This document shows, one piece after another, positions 1-8,900 of a stretch of 17,756 nucleotides of DNA. Location of the stretch: assembly GCA_038227045.1 (NCBI GenBank), contig JBBRQD010000107.1, positions 1-17,756 of the forward strand. Reading direction: 5' to 3'. The first letter of the stretch is position 1, and each line of letters starts with the position of its first letter. The notes beneath the pieces are model-generated. The model was given only the letters and a program-made list of their open reading frames with translations. It searched no databases and was not told the origin of the DNA. Made by a program: the position numbers and the translations under genes. This DNA is from JANXLS01 sp038227045. GTDB lineage: Bacteria; Planctomycetota; SZUA-567; H5-PLA8.

Positions 1-57
1 CAGCGTAAAAAGGTCGTCGAGTGTCTGATTCCACTTCGCCAAATCGGGCTTGAGCAT
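1..57 (-). CDS. Partial 5' end of an unidentified protein gene
   Basis: The reverse strand has an ATG at 57-55 followed by an open frame of 19 codons that runs off the left edge (MLKPDLAKWNQTLDDLFTL). An AGGAG motif lies about 8 bases upstream of the ATG, which makes this a credible translation start. The fragment is too short to assign to a family and shows no signal peptide. It is divergent from the isomerase gene at 357, so the spacer between them probably holds promoters for both. Confidence 0.5.
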   Translation of the reverse strand, partial: MLKPDLAKWNQTLDDLFTL

Positions 58-356
58 AGCGACAACTCCTGCCCCCCGATATAGAATCGACACCCTTGGC
101 ATCGAAAAATAGTGTTTTCAGTTTAGATTGGGTTTAGTTTGAACATTTAAATTAGGATCAACGACGTGCGTGATGTGCTTTTTCTTTTATCCCGCCTGGG
201 AAAGAGATTGATTTTAAAGAGATTCAGTTTGACCGCGTCTAATAAGCAACTTGGTTGAAAATAAACAGAGTCTGCCTCTTGAAAGCGTCCACTTATGACT
301 CTTGTTTTTAATTTTAACCGTAACTCCTAATCCTAACCTCTTATCTTGGAATCCGA
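58..356. other. AT-rich intergenic spacer between divergent genes
   Basis: This stretch of about 300 bases is clearly lower in GC than the flanking genes and has no credible reading frame. It must hold the divergent control regions of the partial left gene and the isomerase gene. The only exact repeat I saw is AAAGAGATT at 201-209 and again at 216-224. A TTGACC at 227-232 has no -10 box at a usable distance. I could not fix a promoter on either strand. Confidence 0.5.
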
Positions 357-1181
357 ATGGGAACATTGAAAATCGGCGTGGCGCTCTGGTCGTTGGGACC
401 GACGCCAACTTTTGAAGACTTCGAACGGCTTCTTGATAAGGCGGCGGACGCGGGCTTGAAAGCCGTGCAGCCCTGGTGCGTGGATGTCCAGAAATGGGAC
501 TTGGTCTGCGCATTGGATCCCGATCGTTGCGCGACCCCTCCGCTGCGCGCCAAAGTGCGCAAAGCCTGTGAAAAGCGCGGTTTGACGATCAGCGGATTTT
601 GCGCGCAACTGGCCGGCCCGGAAACCTTCGGTGGCTTCGGTGAACTGGATGTCGGGCACGACGCGCGCATGGAGAAAACACGCAAAGCCCTGCGCATGGC
701 CGCCGAAATCGGCGCACCCATCGTCACCACGCACATCGGACCGATTCCGCAGGACAGCGCGTCGGCCCACTACGCGCGGTTTCTGAAATCGGTCGTCTCC
801 GTGATCACGGACGCCGAGCGTCATGGCGGAATTCTGGCCTTGGAAACGGGCGAGGAATCCGCAACGGTCCTCCGGCAGTTCATTGAAGACGTCGGCAGCC
901 CGAACCTCAAAGTGAACTACGATCCCGCAAACATGCTGCCTCACGGAGCGGTGGAGGGCGTCGAAATCCTGGCTCCATACATCGTCCACACGCACGCCAA
1001 GGACAAGCATCCCAAAACCGGGCGGCCGACCGTCGGGCAAGGCGCGGTGCCTTGGAAGGATTATGTCAATGCGCTAAAGCAAATCGGCTACTCCGGCTGG
1101 TACATGCTGGAGGACGAAAGCCGTGAACCGAACGTCATGTCGTCCATCACCATCGGACGAAAGTTTCTCGAACAGTTCTGA
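357..1181 (+). CDS. Sugar phosphate isomerase/epimerase-like TIM-barrel protein
   Basis: This 274-residue protein has the layout of the xylose-isomerase-like TIM barrel family (AP endonuclease 2 fold), whose members isomerise or epimerise sugars, inositols or hydroxypyruvate using a divalent metal. Candidate metal ligands sit where the family expects them: E163 in LALETGEE, D189 in VNYDPANML, H211/H213 in IVHTHAKD and E252 in YMLEDE; H126 in TTHIG is also typical. There is no signal peptide, so it is cytoplasmic. The length is normal for the family. The ATG at 357 has only a weak upstream GGA, but the protein begins directly with the first barrel strand (KIGVALWS). It is followed 35 bases later by a lipoyl-domain gene on the same strand, so the two are probably cotranscribed. 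The substrate cannot be read from the sequence. Confidence 0.85.
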   Translation: MGTLKIGVALWSLGPTPTFEDFERLLDKAADAGLKAVQPWCVDVQKWDLVCALDPDRCATPPLRAKVRKACEKRGLTISGFCAQLAGPETFGGFGELDVGHDARMEKTRKALRMAAEIGAPIVTTHIGPIPQDSASAHYARFLKSVVSVITDAERHGGILALETGEESATVLRQFIEDVGSPNLKVNYDPANMLPHGAVEGVEILAPYIVHTHAKDKHPKTGRPTVGQGAVPWKDYVNALKQIGYSGWYMLEDESREPNVMSSITIGRKFLEQF

Positions 1182-1201
1182 AAATGTGTGCGGTCCAGTT
1201 G

Positions 1202-1207
1202 AAGAGG
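1202..1207 (+). promoter_or_regulatory. Ribosome binding site deciding the lipoyl gene start
   Basis: AAGAGG lies 9 bases before the ATG at 1217. The in-frame ATG at 1184 is only 2 bases after the isomerase stop and has no comparable purine tract, and the 11 extra residues it would add precede the normal lipoyl-domain start. The start at 1217 is therefore preferred. Confidence 0.55.
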
Positions 1208-1216
1208 TTGTTTCCC

Positions 1217-1708
1217 ATGACGCTCGTCGAAATGCCGAAGGCAAACGAAAACCTGACCGAGGCGACGCTGGACCGCTGGCTGGTTCAGGCTGGAACGCTT
1301 GTGACCGAGGCGCAGTCGCTCTGCGACATCATCACCGACAAAGCCAAATTCGAAATGCCCTCGCCAGCGGCCGGAACGGTGCTGAAACTCTGCGCGCCGG
1401 AGCGTTCGGTGCTGCCGGTTGGCTACGTGATGTGTGTCATCGGACTGCCGGGCGAAGTGGTGCCGAAGGACATCGACGCCCGAAACGACGCGCTGATCGC
1501 CGCGCACAAAGGCATGGTGACGAACGTCGGATCCGCGCCAACAGCAGTCATCGATCCGGGCGCGGCGAACGCCGTGCGCGCCACGCCGGCCGCGCGTCGC
1601 GTTGCCAAGGAACTAGGCGTCGATTTGGCCGCGGTTGCCCATGCCCTGAAGCTCTCAGGACCGGTAAACGAAAAAGACGTTCGGGCATTCGCAGAGAAAA
1701 AATCCTAG
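1217..1708 (+). CDS. Lipoyl domain plus E3-binding domain protein lacking an acyltransferase domain
   Basis: This 163-residue protein looks like the front end of a 2-oxoacid dehydrogenase E2 subunit. Residues 1-80 form a lipoyl domain that begins MTLVEMPKANENLTEATL; K42 in the motif TDKAKFEMPSPAAG is the expected lipoylation site. A flexible Ala/Pro segment follows, and residues about 120-161 form a peripheral-subunit-binding domain (RATPAARRVAKELGVDL ... NEKDVRAF), which in E2 proteins docks E1 or E3. The protein stops there. A full E2 would continue with a catalytic domain of over 200 residues carrying an HxxxD motif, and nothing of that kind is present. The TGPGG stretch usual in such binding domains is replaced by LKLSGPV. 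It follows the isomerase gene closely and no E1 or E3 gene is in the window. It could be a separate swinging-arm carrier for a complex encoded elsewhere; a truncated E2 remnant is the alternative. Confidence 0.8.
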   Translation: MTLVEMPKANENLTEATLDRWLVQAGTLVTEAQSLCDIITDKAKFEMPSPAAGTVLKLCAPERSVLPVGYVMCVIGLPGEVVPKDIDARNDALIAAHKGMVTNVGSAPTAVIDPGAANAVRATPAARRVAKELGVDLAAVAHALKLSGPVNEKDVRAFAEKKS

Positions 1709-1718
1709 CCGCGATCCT

Positions 1719-3032
1719 TTAATCTTTATAAATCTTCGTCCCCGGGCTGCTCGCGATCTGGCGGAACAGCAGCCACACGACTGAGACTGCCAGGAAGATA
1801 TAAAGCAGCCCGAACGCGATGAAGGGCACCACGATTCCCGGCATCGGCGTAACGGCGTCGGCGGTCTTCATCACGCCCTGAATAATCCAGGGCTGCCGGC
1901 CGACTTCGGTGACGACCCAGCCCGCTTCGATCGCCACCATGCCCGCTGGCGCCACGGCCACCAGCGCACGCAAAAACCAGGTGCCGTCCGGCACCACGCG
2001 TTTCCGCCAAAACAGGAATGCCGCCCAAAGCGCAACCAGCATCATCGCGCTGCCCAGTCCAACCATGACTTGAAACGCCAGATGCACGATCAGCGTGTTG
2101 GGCCACAATTCGCGGGGGAAAGCGTCCAGGCCTTTTACTTCGGCGCGCGGATCGTGGTACGCGAGAATACTCAGCGCGTACGGCACTTCGATGGCCCAAT
2201 GCGTTTCGTGCTTATCGGCGTCCGGGAATCCCCCGATGCGCAGCGGCGCGCCGGCTTCCGTTTTGAATTGTCCTTCCAACGCGGCCAATTTGACCGGCTG
2301 CCAATGCGCGACGGCTTGCGCGCTGAAGTCGCCGGTCATCGGTTGAATCACCGCGGCGATGCCGCCGACGCACAGCGCAATTCCCAGCGCGCGGCGATGA
2401 AACGCGTTCGCGCGATCCTTCAACAGGCATGCCGCATGAATTCCGGCGACCAGAAATCCGGTGGCCGCGTACGCCGCGAACGTCATGTGAAGCACTTGCG
2501 TGACCATCATCGGATTGAACAACGCCGCGATTGGATCGATGTTCACCGCCTTGCCGTTCACGAGATCGAACCCGGTCGGGCTGTTCATCCACGCGTTGGC
2601 GATCACCACGAATCCACCCGACAGCACGCCGCTTATCGCCACGGCAATGCCGGATAACAAATGCATCCGCGGCGAGATGAATTTCCGCCCGTAGAGATAG
2701 ATTCCGAGAAAGATGGCTTCGGTAAAGAACATGAATCCTTCGAGCGAAAACGGCATGCCGATGATTCCGCCCGCGAAGCCCATGAATTTGGGCCAGAGCA
2801 ACCCCAGTTCGAACGACAGCACCGTTCCCGATACGGCGCCCACCGCGAACAAAATCGACGCGCCCTTTGCCCAACTTTTCGCCAACGTCAGATACACATC
2901 CTCGCCCGTGCGCAGCCACAGCCATTCGGCAATGACCATGTGAAGCGGCAGGGCAATGCCGACCGCGGCAAACAAAATGTGAAAGCCCAGCGACATTGCC
3001 ATCAACGACCGTGCTGCCAAAAGATCGTCCAT
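1719..3032 (-). CDS. cydA: Cytochrome bd-type quinol oxidase subunit I
   Basis: Subunit I of bd-type oxidase is an inner-membrane protein that oxidises quinol and reduces oxygen to water. The 437-residue product has about nine hydrophobic segments and the key family residues. H18 in LGFHIL matches the heme b595 ligand; H182 in LHMTFAAY and M323 in FQVMVG match the two heme b558 ligands. K248 and E253 in VKLAALEG match the quinol-site pair of the Q-loop. E98, E105, E369 and the GRQPW motif at 378-382 are also present. The position of E. coli R391 is Q321, and the E98-E105 spacing is one residue shorter than in E. coli. The protein is shorter than E. coli CydA (522), mainly from a short Q-loop. 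The start at 3032 is chosen because TGGAG lies 5 bases upstream and the first helix follows directly; an upstream ATG at 3098 would add 22 residues unlike the family. No cydB is adjacent: downstream is a convergent gene after 10 bases, and upstream is glgP. Confidence 0.92.
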   Translation of the reverse strand: MDDLLAARSLMAMSLGFHILFAAVGIALPLHMVIAEWLWLRTGEDVYLTLAKSWAKGASILFAVGAVSGTVLSFELGLLWPKFMGFAGGIIGMPFSLEGFMFFTEAIFLGIYLYGRKFISPRMHLLSGIAVAISGVLSGGFVVIANAWMNSPTGFDLVNGKAVNIDPIAALFNPMMVTQVLHMTFAAYAATGFLVAGIHAACLLKDRANAFHRRALGIALCVGGIAAVIQPMTGDFSAQAVAHWQPVKLAALEGQFKTEAGAPLRIGGFPDADKHETHWAIEVPYALSILAYHDPRAEVKGLDAFPRELWPNTLIVHLAFQVMVGLGSAMMLVALWAAFLFWRKRVVPDGTWFLRALVAVAPAGMVAIEAGWVVTEVGRQPWIIQGVMKTADAVTPMPGIVVPFIAFGLLYIFLAVSVVWLLFRQIASSPGTKIYKD

Positions 3033-3050
3033 GGATACTCCAGGAAAATG

Positions 3051-3071
3051 GTGGGGCCGTCTCGGCCCCAC
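3051..3071 (-). terminator. Perfect 8-bp hairpin just upstream of cydA
   Basis: GTGGGGCC (3051-3058) and GGCCCCAC (3064-3071) pair perfectly around a 5-base loop. On the minus strand the stem is followed by CATTTTCC and then the cydA ribosome binding site. It could be a weak intrinsic terminator or attenuator after glgP, or a structure in the cydA leader. The T-tract is short, so its role is uncertain. Confidence 0.45.
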
Positions 3072-3090
3072 AAATCGTCGTACGCCAGAA

Positions 3091-3156
3091 CCGCGCACGT
3101 AATTAAGCGGCTAAACCTGTGCGCCGCATAAATAGGCCGCTTACTCACGTGCGCGG
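3091..3156. repeat. Long imperfect inverted repeat between glgP and cydA
   Basis: CCGCGCACGT (3091-3100) pairs with ACGTGCGCGG (3147-3156), 10 of 10. Inside, after a 3-by-3 internal loop, TAAGCGGC (3104-3111) pairs with GCCGCTTA (3136-3143), 8 of 8. The terminal loop is 24 bases. The whole would fold as an 18-bp broken stem in RNA from either strand. It lies after the glgP stop and before cydA, so a transcript-end, attenuator or RNA-stability role is plausible. It could also be one copy of a dispersed palindromic repeat. Confidence 0.7.
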
Positions 3157-3194
3157 CTCTGACGGTTACCGGGACCGGGACGGTTCCGCCACGA

Positions 3195-5654
3195 TTACAA
3201 ATCGACCGGCACCGGCGCGATGCCCCAGATGTCTCGGGCGTATTCCAGAATCGTGCGATCCGACGAGAACTTTCCCGACCGCGCGACATTGAGGATCGCT
3301 TTGCGCGACCAAGCGTCGGGATCGCGATAGAGCTGCTCCACTTTCTCGTGCGCTTTGCAATACGACGTCAAATCCGCCAAATGCATGTAGTGGTCGCCTT
3401 GTTCCAGCAGCGACTTCAGAATGGGCCGGAAGATGTCGCCTTCGCCCAGATTGAAATGCCCCGACGCAATCAGGTCGAGCGCATTGCGCGTCTCGGGTTC
3501 GTGTTGATAGTGCCAGCGCGGATCGTAATAGCCTTGCAGTTCCGCCACCTGCGGCGTGGTCAGACCGAAGATGAACATGTTGTCGTCGCCGGCTTCCTCC
3601 AGCATCTCGACATTCGCGCCGTCGAGCGTGCCGATGGTCAGCGCGCCATTGAGCATGAACTTCATGTTCCCCGTCCCAGACGCTTCCAGGCCCGCCAGTG
3701 AAATCTGCTCGGACAGGTCCGACGCCGGGAAGATTTTCTCCGCCAGCGACACCTGATAATTCGGCAGGAAGTGCACGTGCAATTTTCCGTTCGACACCGG
3801 ATCGCGGTTGATGACTTCGCCTAGACTGCTGATGAACTTGATGATCAATTTAGCCATCGCATAACCCGGCGCGGCCTTCGCGGCGAACAGGAACGTTTGC
3901 GGGACCATCGCAAGCGACGGATTCTCGCGGAGCCGGTTGTACAGGACGATGATATGCAGCGCATTCAACAACTGGCGCTTGTACTCGTGCAGGCGCTTGA
4001 CTTGCGCATCGATCAGCGAATCCGGATTGATCACAATGCCCCATTTCGCCAGCGCGTGTTCGGCCAGTTCGACTTTTGCCGCGCGCTTGACCGCGCGGAA
4101 ACGTTCGCGGAACGACGCGTTTTCCGCGAACGGCTCCAGCTTCTTGAGCTCCGACAAATCCGTGATCCATTTGTCGCCAATGGCCTGGGAAATCAGCCAC
4201 GACAGGCCGGGGTTGGATTTCTTCAGCCAGCGGCGCTGCGTGATGCCGTTGGTCTTGTTGTTGAATCGTTCTGGAAACATCGCGTAGAAATCGGGGAGCA
4301 GGTTTTTCTTGAGCAGCTCTGTATGCAGCGCGGCCACGCCGTTGGTCGAATGCGAGCCGACGATGCTGACGTACGCCATGCGCACCTGGCGCTTCGCGCC
4401 TTCCTCAATCAGACTCATGCGGCGCAGGCGCGCGTCGTCGTTCGGGAAGCGCTCCGCCACGCGTTGCAGGAAGCGGCGGTTGATCTCGTACACGATCTGC
4501 AAATGGCGCGGCAGCAGGCGCTCGAACATTTCCACGGGCCATTTTTCGAGCGCTTCGGGCAGCAGTGTGTGGTTGGTGTAGCCCATCGACCGCACGGTCA
4601 AATCCCACGCCGTGTCCCAGTCGAGCCGTTCGACGTCCACCAGCAGGCGCATCAACTCGGGAATCGACATCGACGGATGCGTGTCGTTGAGCTGCACCGC
4701 AATTTTCTCGGGCAGCATCGAAAGGTTTTTTCCGTGGTCCGTTTTGTAACGCCGCAGAATATCTGCCAATGAACAGGCGACGAAGAAGTACTGCTGCTTC
4801 AAACGCAATTCCTGGCCCGCATAAAAATGGTCGTTGGGATAGAGCACCTTGGTCAGGTTCTCGGCCTCGGTCTTGGAATGAACCGCCGCCTCGTAATCGC
4901 CCGCATTGAATTCGTCGAATTGAAAACTCTCCGACGCGCGCGCGCTCCACAGCCGCAAGATGTTGACACAGGCTCCGCCGTACCCGACGATCGGCATATC
5001 GTACGGAATGCCGATCATCCGTTTCGCGCTGTGCCATTCGTATTCGGTGATGCCATTGACTTCCCGCGTTTCGACATGGCCGCCGAAAGCGACGGTCACA
5101 CTGTAATTGGGGCGCACCATCTCCCACGGATTGCCCGCGCTGATCCAATCGTCAGGATCCTCGACTTGATAACCGTCGACGATGCGCTGCCGGAAGATGC
5201 CGTAATCGTAGCGCAATCCATACCCGATGGCGGGGAATTGCAGCGTCGCCAACGAGTCCAGGAAGCACGCCGCGAGCCGCCCCAAGCCGCCATTGCCCAA
5301 TCCTGCGTCTACTTCCTCTTCGCGCACCACGTCCCAGTCCAGATGCATATCCTCGCAGGCGCGCCGGACGGCGTCTTCCAGTCCGAGGTTGACCACGTTG
5401 TTGTCCATCGACCGGCCGATGAGGAACTCGAGGGATAGATAGTACACGCGCTTGGCTTTGGATTCGATGCGCGCATCGCGCGTGGCGTTCCAGCGGTCGA
5501 TCAGTTTTTCGCGCACGGCCAGCGCCAGCGCCAGATACAATTCGTGCTTTGTGCTCGTTTTCCGGTTGGTCGCCAGACTGTATTTTAAATTTCTGGCGAA
5601 GGCCTCTTCGATGCCTTGCGAAAGACTGGACGCCGGAATCGGATCGTGATTCAT
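3195..5654 (-). CDS. glgP: Glycogen/alpha-glucan phosphorylase
   Basis: Phosphorolysis of alpha-1,4-glucans releases glucose 1-phosphate from storage glycogen in the cytoplasm. The 819-residue protein has the usual family length and colinear landmarks. GNGGLGRLAACFLDS lies at about 120-134 and NDTHPS at about 323-328. The PLP-binding signature EASGTGNMKFMLNGALT starts at 657, with K665 as the Schiff-base lysine. RPNYSV, RVKRLHEYKR-like and KLHVHFLPNY blocks also match. The start at 5654 is chosen because CGGAG lies 9 bases upstream; an ATG at 5705 would add 17 unrelated residues and overlap a direct repeat that looks like control DNA. There is no sign of truncation. cydA follows 162 bases downstream on the same strand, separated by two inverted repeats. 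No other glycogen gene is in the window. Confidence 0.96.
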   Translation of the reverse strand: MNHDPIPASSLSQGIEEAFARNLKYSLATNRKTSTKHELYLALALAVREKLIDRWNATRDARIESKAKRVYYLSLEFLIGRSMDNNVVNLGLEDAVRRACEDMHLDWDVVREEEVDAGLGNGGLGRLAACFLDSLATLQFPAIGYGLRYDYGIFRQRIVDGYQVEDPDDWISAGNPWEMVRPNYSVTVAFGGHVETREVNGITEYEWHSAKRMIGIPYDMPIVGYGGACVNILRLWSARASESFQFDEFNAGDYEAAVHSKTEAENLTKVLYPNDHFYAGQELRLKQQYFFVACSLADILRRYKTDHGKNLSMLPEKIAVQLNDTHPSMSIPELMRLLVDVERLDWDTAWDLTVRSMGYTNHTLLPEALEKWPVEMFERLLPRHLQIVYEINRRFLQRVAERFPNDDARLRRMSLIEEGAKRQVRMAYVSIVGSHSTNGVAALHTELLKKNLLPDFYAMFPERFNNKTNGITQRRWLKKSNPGLSWLISQAIGDKWITDLSELKKLEPFAENASFRERFRAVKRAAKVELAEHALAKWGIVINPDSLIDAQVKRLHEYKRQLLNALHIIVLYNRLRENPSLAMVPQTFLFAAKAAPGYAMAKLIIKFISSLGEVINRDPVSNGKLHVHFLPNYQVSLAEKIFPASDLSEQISLAGLEASGTGNMKFMLNGALTIGTLDGANVEMLEEAGDDNMFIFGLTTPQVAELQGYYDPRWHYQHEPETRNALDLIASGHFNLGEGDIFRPILKSLLEQGDHYMHLADLTSYCKAHEKVEQLYRDPDAWSRKAILNVARSGKFSSDRTILEYARDIWGIAPVPVDL

Positions 5655-5693
5655 GTTTGCAGGCTCCGTGCTGGGGTTGGAGGAAAAAACACC

Positions 5694-5715
5694 ACGCCAA
5701 ATCATACGCCAAATC
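5694..5715 (-). promoter_or_regulatory. Direct repeat upstream of glgP, possible operator
   Basis: On the minus strand GATTTGGCGT occurs twice with a 2-base gap (5706-5715 and 5694-5703, period 12), ending about 40 bases before the glgP ATG. A TATGAT (5701-5706) overlaps it, with TTGCAA at 5726-5731 as a possible -35 box, although the 19-base spacing is long. Two tandem decamers close to a full helical turn apart could be a regulator site. No regulator is suggested by the context. Confidence 0.35.
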
Positions 5716-5910
5716 TGTCAAGGAATTGCAAGTTGCGCGTGAATCTTTCGCGCGAAATTCAAGCACTGCCGGACAAGGCCTGCTGACGCTGTCAAACCGT
5801 TTCGGCTGCGAGAGTGTTTCAAAACCGGGCGCGAGCGGAAAATGGTTGCTTTTGAAATATGCCACGCGCCAAAAACTCTGCAAGGGAATTTGCGCGCGCC
5901 GCGATCGCAA

Positions 5911-8900
5911 TTACGCCGGAAAGGCGGCCATCGGCGGAATCCCAGGAATCAAGCCGGAATCGCTGCTCCGCAGCATGGGAAGTTCGACGGTCAGTGTCGC
6001 GCCCTTGCCTTCCCCTTCGCTCTGGGCCCGCACGCTTCCGCCGTGAAGTTCAACGAGATGCCTTGCAATTGCCAAACCCAGGCCCATGCCCCCAAAGCGC
6101 CGCGTGCTGCTGGAGTCCTCCTGAGAAAACCGCTGGAAGAGGTTCGGCAGAAACGCTGGATTGATGCCTTTTCCGTCGTCGTGCACGATCAGTCGCGCCA
6201 CGTGTCCGTCCGATTCGACGCGGACCTGCACTCTTCCCTTTATATGGGAGAATTTGACGGCGTTGAACAGGATATTGAAAGCCACCTGCTGGAGGCGGTC
6301 CACGTCGCCATTGACGCGCACCAGCGGAGCGAGTTTTAAATCGAGCTGAATTTTCTTGGCTTGCGCGGTGGGACGGATTCCATCGACTGCGGCCTCAACC
6401 ACTTCCGAGAGATCCAGCGGCTGCAATTGAACGAGCATCCGCCCCGTGACGATGCGCGAAATGTCCAGAAGATCCTCGACCAGCCGGGCCTGCGCGCGGC
6501 CGTTGCGTTCGATCGAATCCAGCCCGCGGCGAAACATGGCCTCATCGGAAGGGGACTCAAGCAACAGCCTCGCCCAGCCGATGACGGCGGTGAGCGGCGT
6601 GCGCAGTTCGTGCGAAACGGTCGCGAGAAATTCGTCCTTCAACTGGCTGGCGCGTTCGGCATCGGCGCGCGCGGCCTTTTCGCGGTCGATGATCCGCTCG
6701 CGTTCCGCCGCGATCGCTTTGTGCTCCGTGATGTCCAGGGTCGCGCCAACGGACAATTCGGGCTCCCCTTTTTCATCGCTCAAGACGCGGCCGTTGCTGG
6801 CCAGCCAATGTATCGTACGGTCGGGCCAGATGACTCGATACTCCAAGTAATAGTCGCCACTCGCGCGGCTGGCATCGGAGACGCCCCTCAAGACGCTCCG
6901 CCGGTCCTCCGGATGAATCATCGCAATCCAGTCGTCGTGCGAGAATGTTGTTTTCTCAGGAGGCAGCCCCATCAACTTCAGCAGTTCCGGCGAGCATTGC
7001 ACGATCCCGGCCCTGAACCAGCGCTCGTAAATGCCGATGCCCGCCGCGCGCTGCGCCAATTCAAGGCGCTCGCGCGTCCATTTTTCGCTGGCCAGAAGCC
7101 TTTCGCGCTCGGCTTCCGATGTCTTTCGCTCCGTCACATCCTGTTCGACACCCACCAACCTCAGAACTTCGCCCTTTTCGTTGCGATAGAACTTGCCCTT
7201 GGTCGTGATCCAGTGAACGCTTTTGTCCGGCCAGATCACGCGGAATTCCGCGGCGTATTCGTCGCTCCCGGACAGCCGTGCCTGCCGGCCATTTTCTTCC
7301 ACGAACGGCCAATCGCCGGGATGGATGAGCTCGCGCCAATGCTCATACGTTTGCCTGAACTCGCCGCGTTTCAAGCCGTAGAGCGCTTCCAATTCGGGCG
7401 AAAAGGTCGTCTGTCCGGTAGCCGCGTCCCACTCGAATGTGCCGAATCCGGCGATCCAATGGGCCAGTTCCATGCGCACGCGCGCCGCCATTTCATTGGT
7501 CAGCAGCGTTTCGCGTTCGGCCTCGGCCTCTTTCTCCCGCGTAATATCGAGGTTGACGCCCATGGCATTCAGCGGCGCACCCGCCTCGTCGCGAAACATT
7601 ATCGTTTTGCTTGCCATCCAATGCACGCTCTTGTCAGGCCAGATTATCCTGTAACTCGCGCTGTATTCGGGCAGATTTTCCTGCATCAAGACCCGCATTT
7701 TCTCCTGCATCGTTTCCAGGTCGTCGGGATGCACGATCTTTTCCCACGTTTTGGAATTGCCGTCGAATTCGCCCGGCTTAAAGCCGTACATTGCCTCCAA
7801 CTCCGCGGAAATCGACGCTCGGCCAGTGCGCATATCCCATTCGAAAGTGCCCATCCCGGCGATGCGCTGCGCCAGTTCCATGCGCACGCGCGCCGCCATT
7901 TCATTGGCCAGCAGCGTTTCGCGTTCGGCCTCGGCCTCTTTTTCCCGCGTAATATCGAGGTTGACGCCCATGGCGCACAGCGGCGCGCCCGCCTCGTCAC
8001 GAAACATTTTCGTTTTGCTCGACATCCAATGCACGCTCTTATCAGGCCAGATCACCCGGTAGGTCGAGCTGTATTCGGGCAGATCTTCCTGCATCAAAAT
8101 CCGCGTCTTTTCACGCACCATTTCCACGTCGTCGGGATGCACGATCTTTTCCCATGTTTCGTAAGTACCCTCCAAGTCGCCGGGATTCAATCCGTACATC
8201 GCCGCCAGTTCCACGGAAATCGAGCCTTTGCCGGTGCGCATATCCCATTCAAATGTGCCCAGCCCGGCGATGCGCTGCGCGAGTTCCAGGCGCTCGCGAG
8301 CAGTCCTTTCGCTGGACAGCAGCGTTTCGCGCTCTGAGTTCGCCTCTTTTTGCGCGGTGATGTCCTGTTCGGCTCCGAGAAGTTTTGTCGGCGCGCCCGA
8401 TTCGTCGTAGAAAATTTTTCCTTTCGTCGCGAGCCAGCGCACGCTCTTGTCAGGCCGCAAAATCCGGAACTCGCCCTGAAAATCGGGGGCATGAGCTTCG
8501 AAGACGCTGCGTAAATGATCCATTTCGCGTTTCAGATCCTCGGGAAGAACGTGTTCCGCCCATTCGGCCTGGGTTTTAAACAATTTTCCTGGCTCCAACC
8601 CGTAGAGAAGACCCGATTCGGGCGACATGTCGACCTGGCCCGTGAGCATGTCTATTTCGTACGTGCCGATACCAGCGATACGATTGGCCAGTGCCAGCCG
8701 CTCACGCGCCGTTTTTTCGTTCAGCAGAAGTATTTCGTGTTCGACCTGGGCCTCTTTCTCCCGCGTAATGTCGAGATTGACGCCCAAGGCCCACAGGGGC
8801 TCGCCCGTCGCGCTGCGAAACACTTTCAATTTGCTCGTCAGCCAGTGAATGCTCTTGTCCGGCCAGATGACCCGGTAGGTCGAACTGTATTCAGGAAGGT

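Noticed and set aside
3033..3098. An upstream ATG extending CydA by 22 residues
   Set aside because: The extension is Arg/Pro-rich, covers the hairpin at 3051-3071 and the cydA ribosome binding site, and has no counterpart in the family.
5701..5721. TTGACA followed by TATGAT before glgP as a promoter
   Set aside because: The boxes are only 9 bases apart, which is too close for a sigma70 promoter.
6361..8337. A 658-codon plus-strand open frame opposite the PAS kinase, with internally repeated sequence
   Set aside because: Its repeats are the mirror of the PAS repeats read in another frame. The kinase has full domain support, and this frame resembles no protein family.
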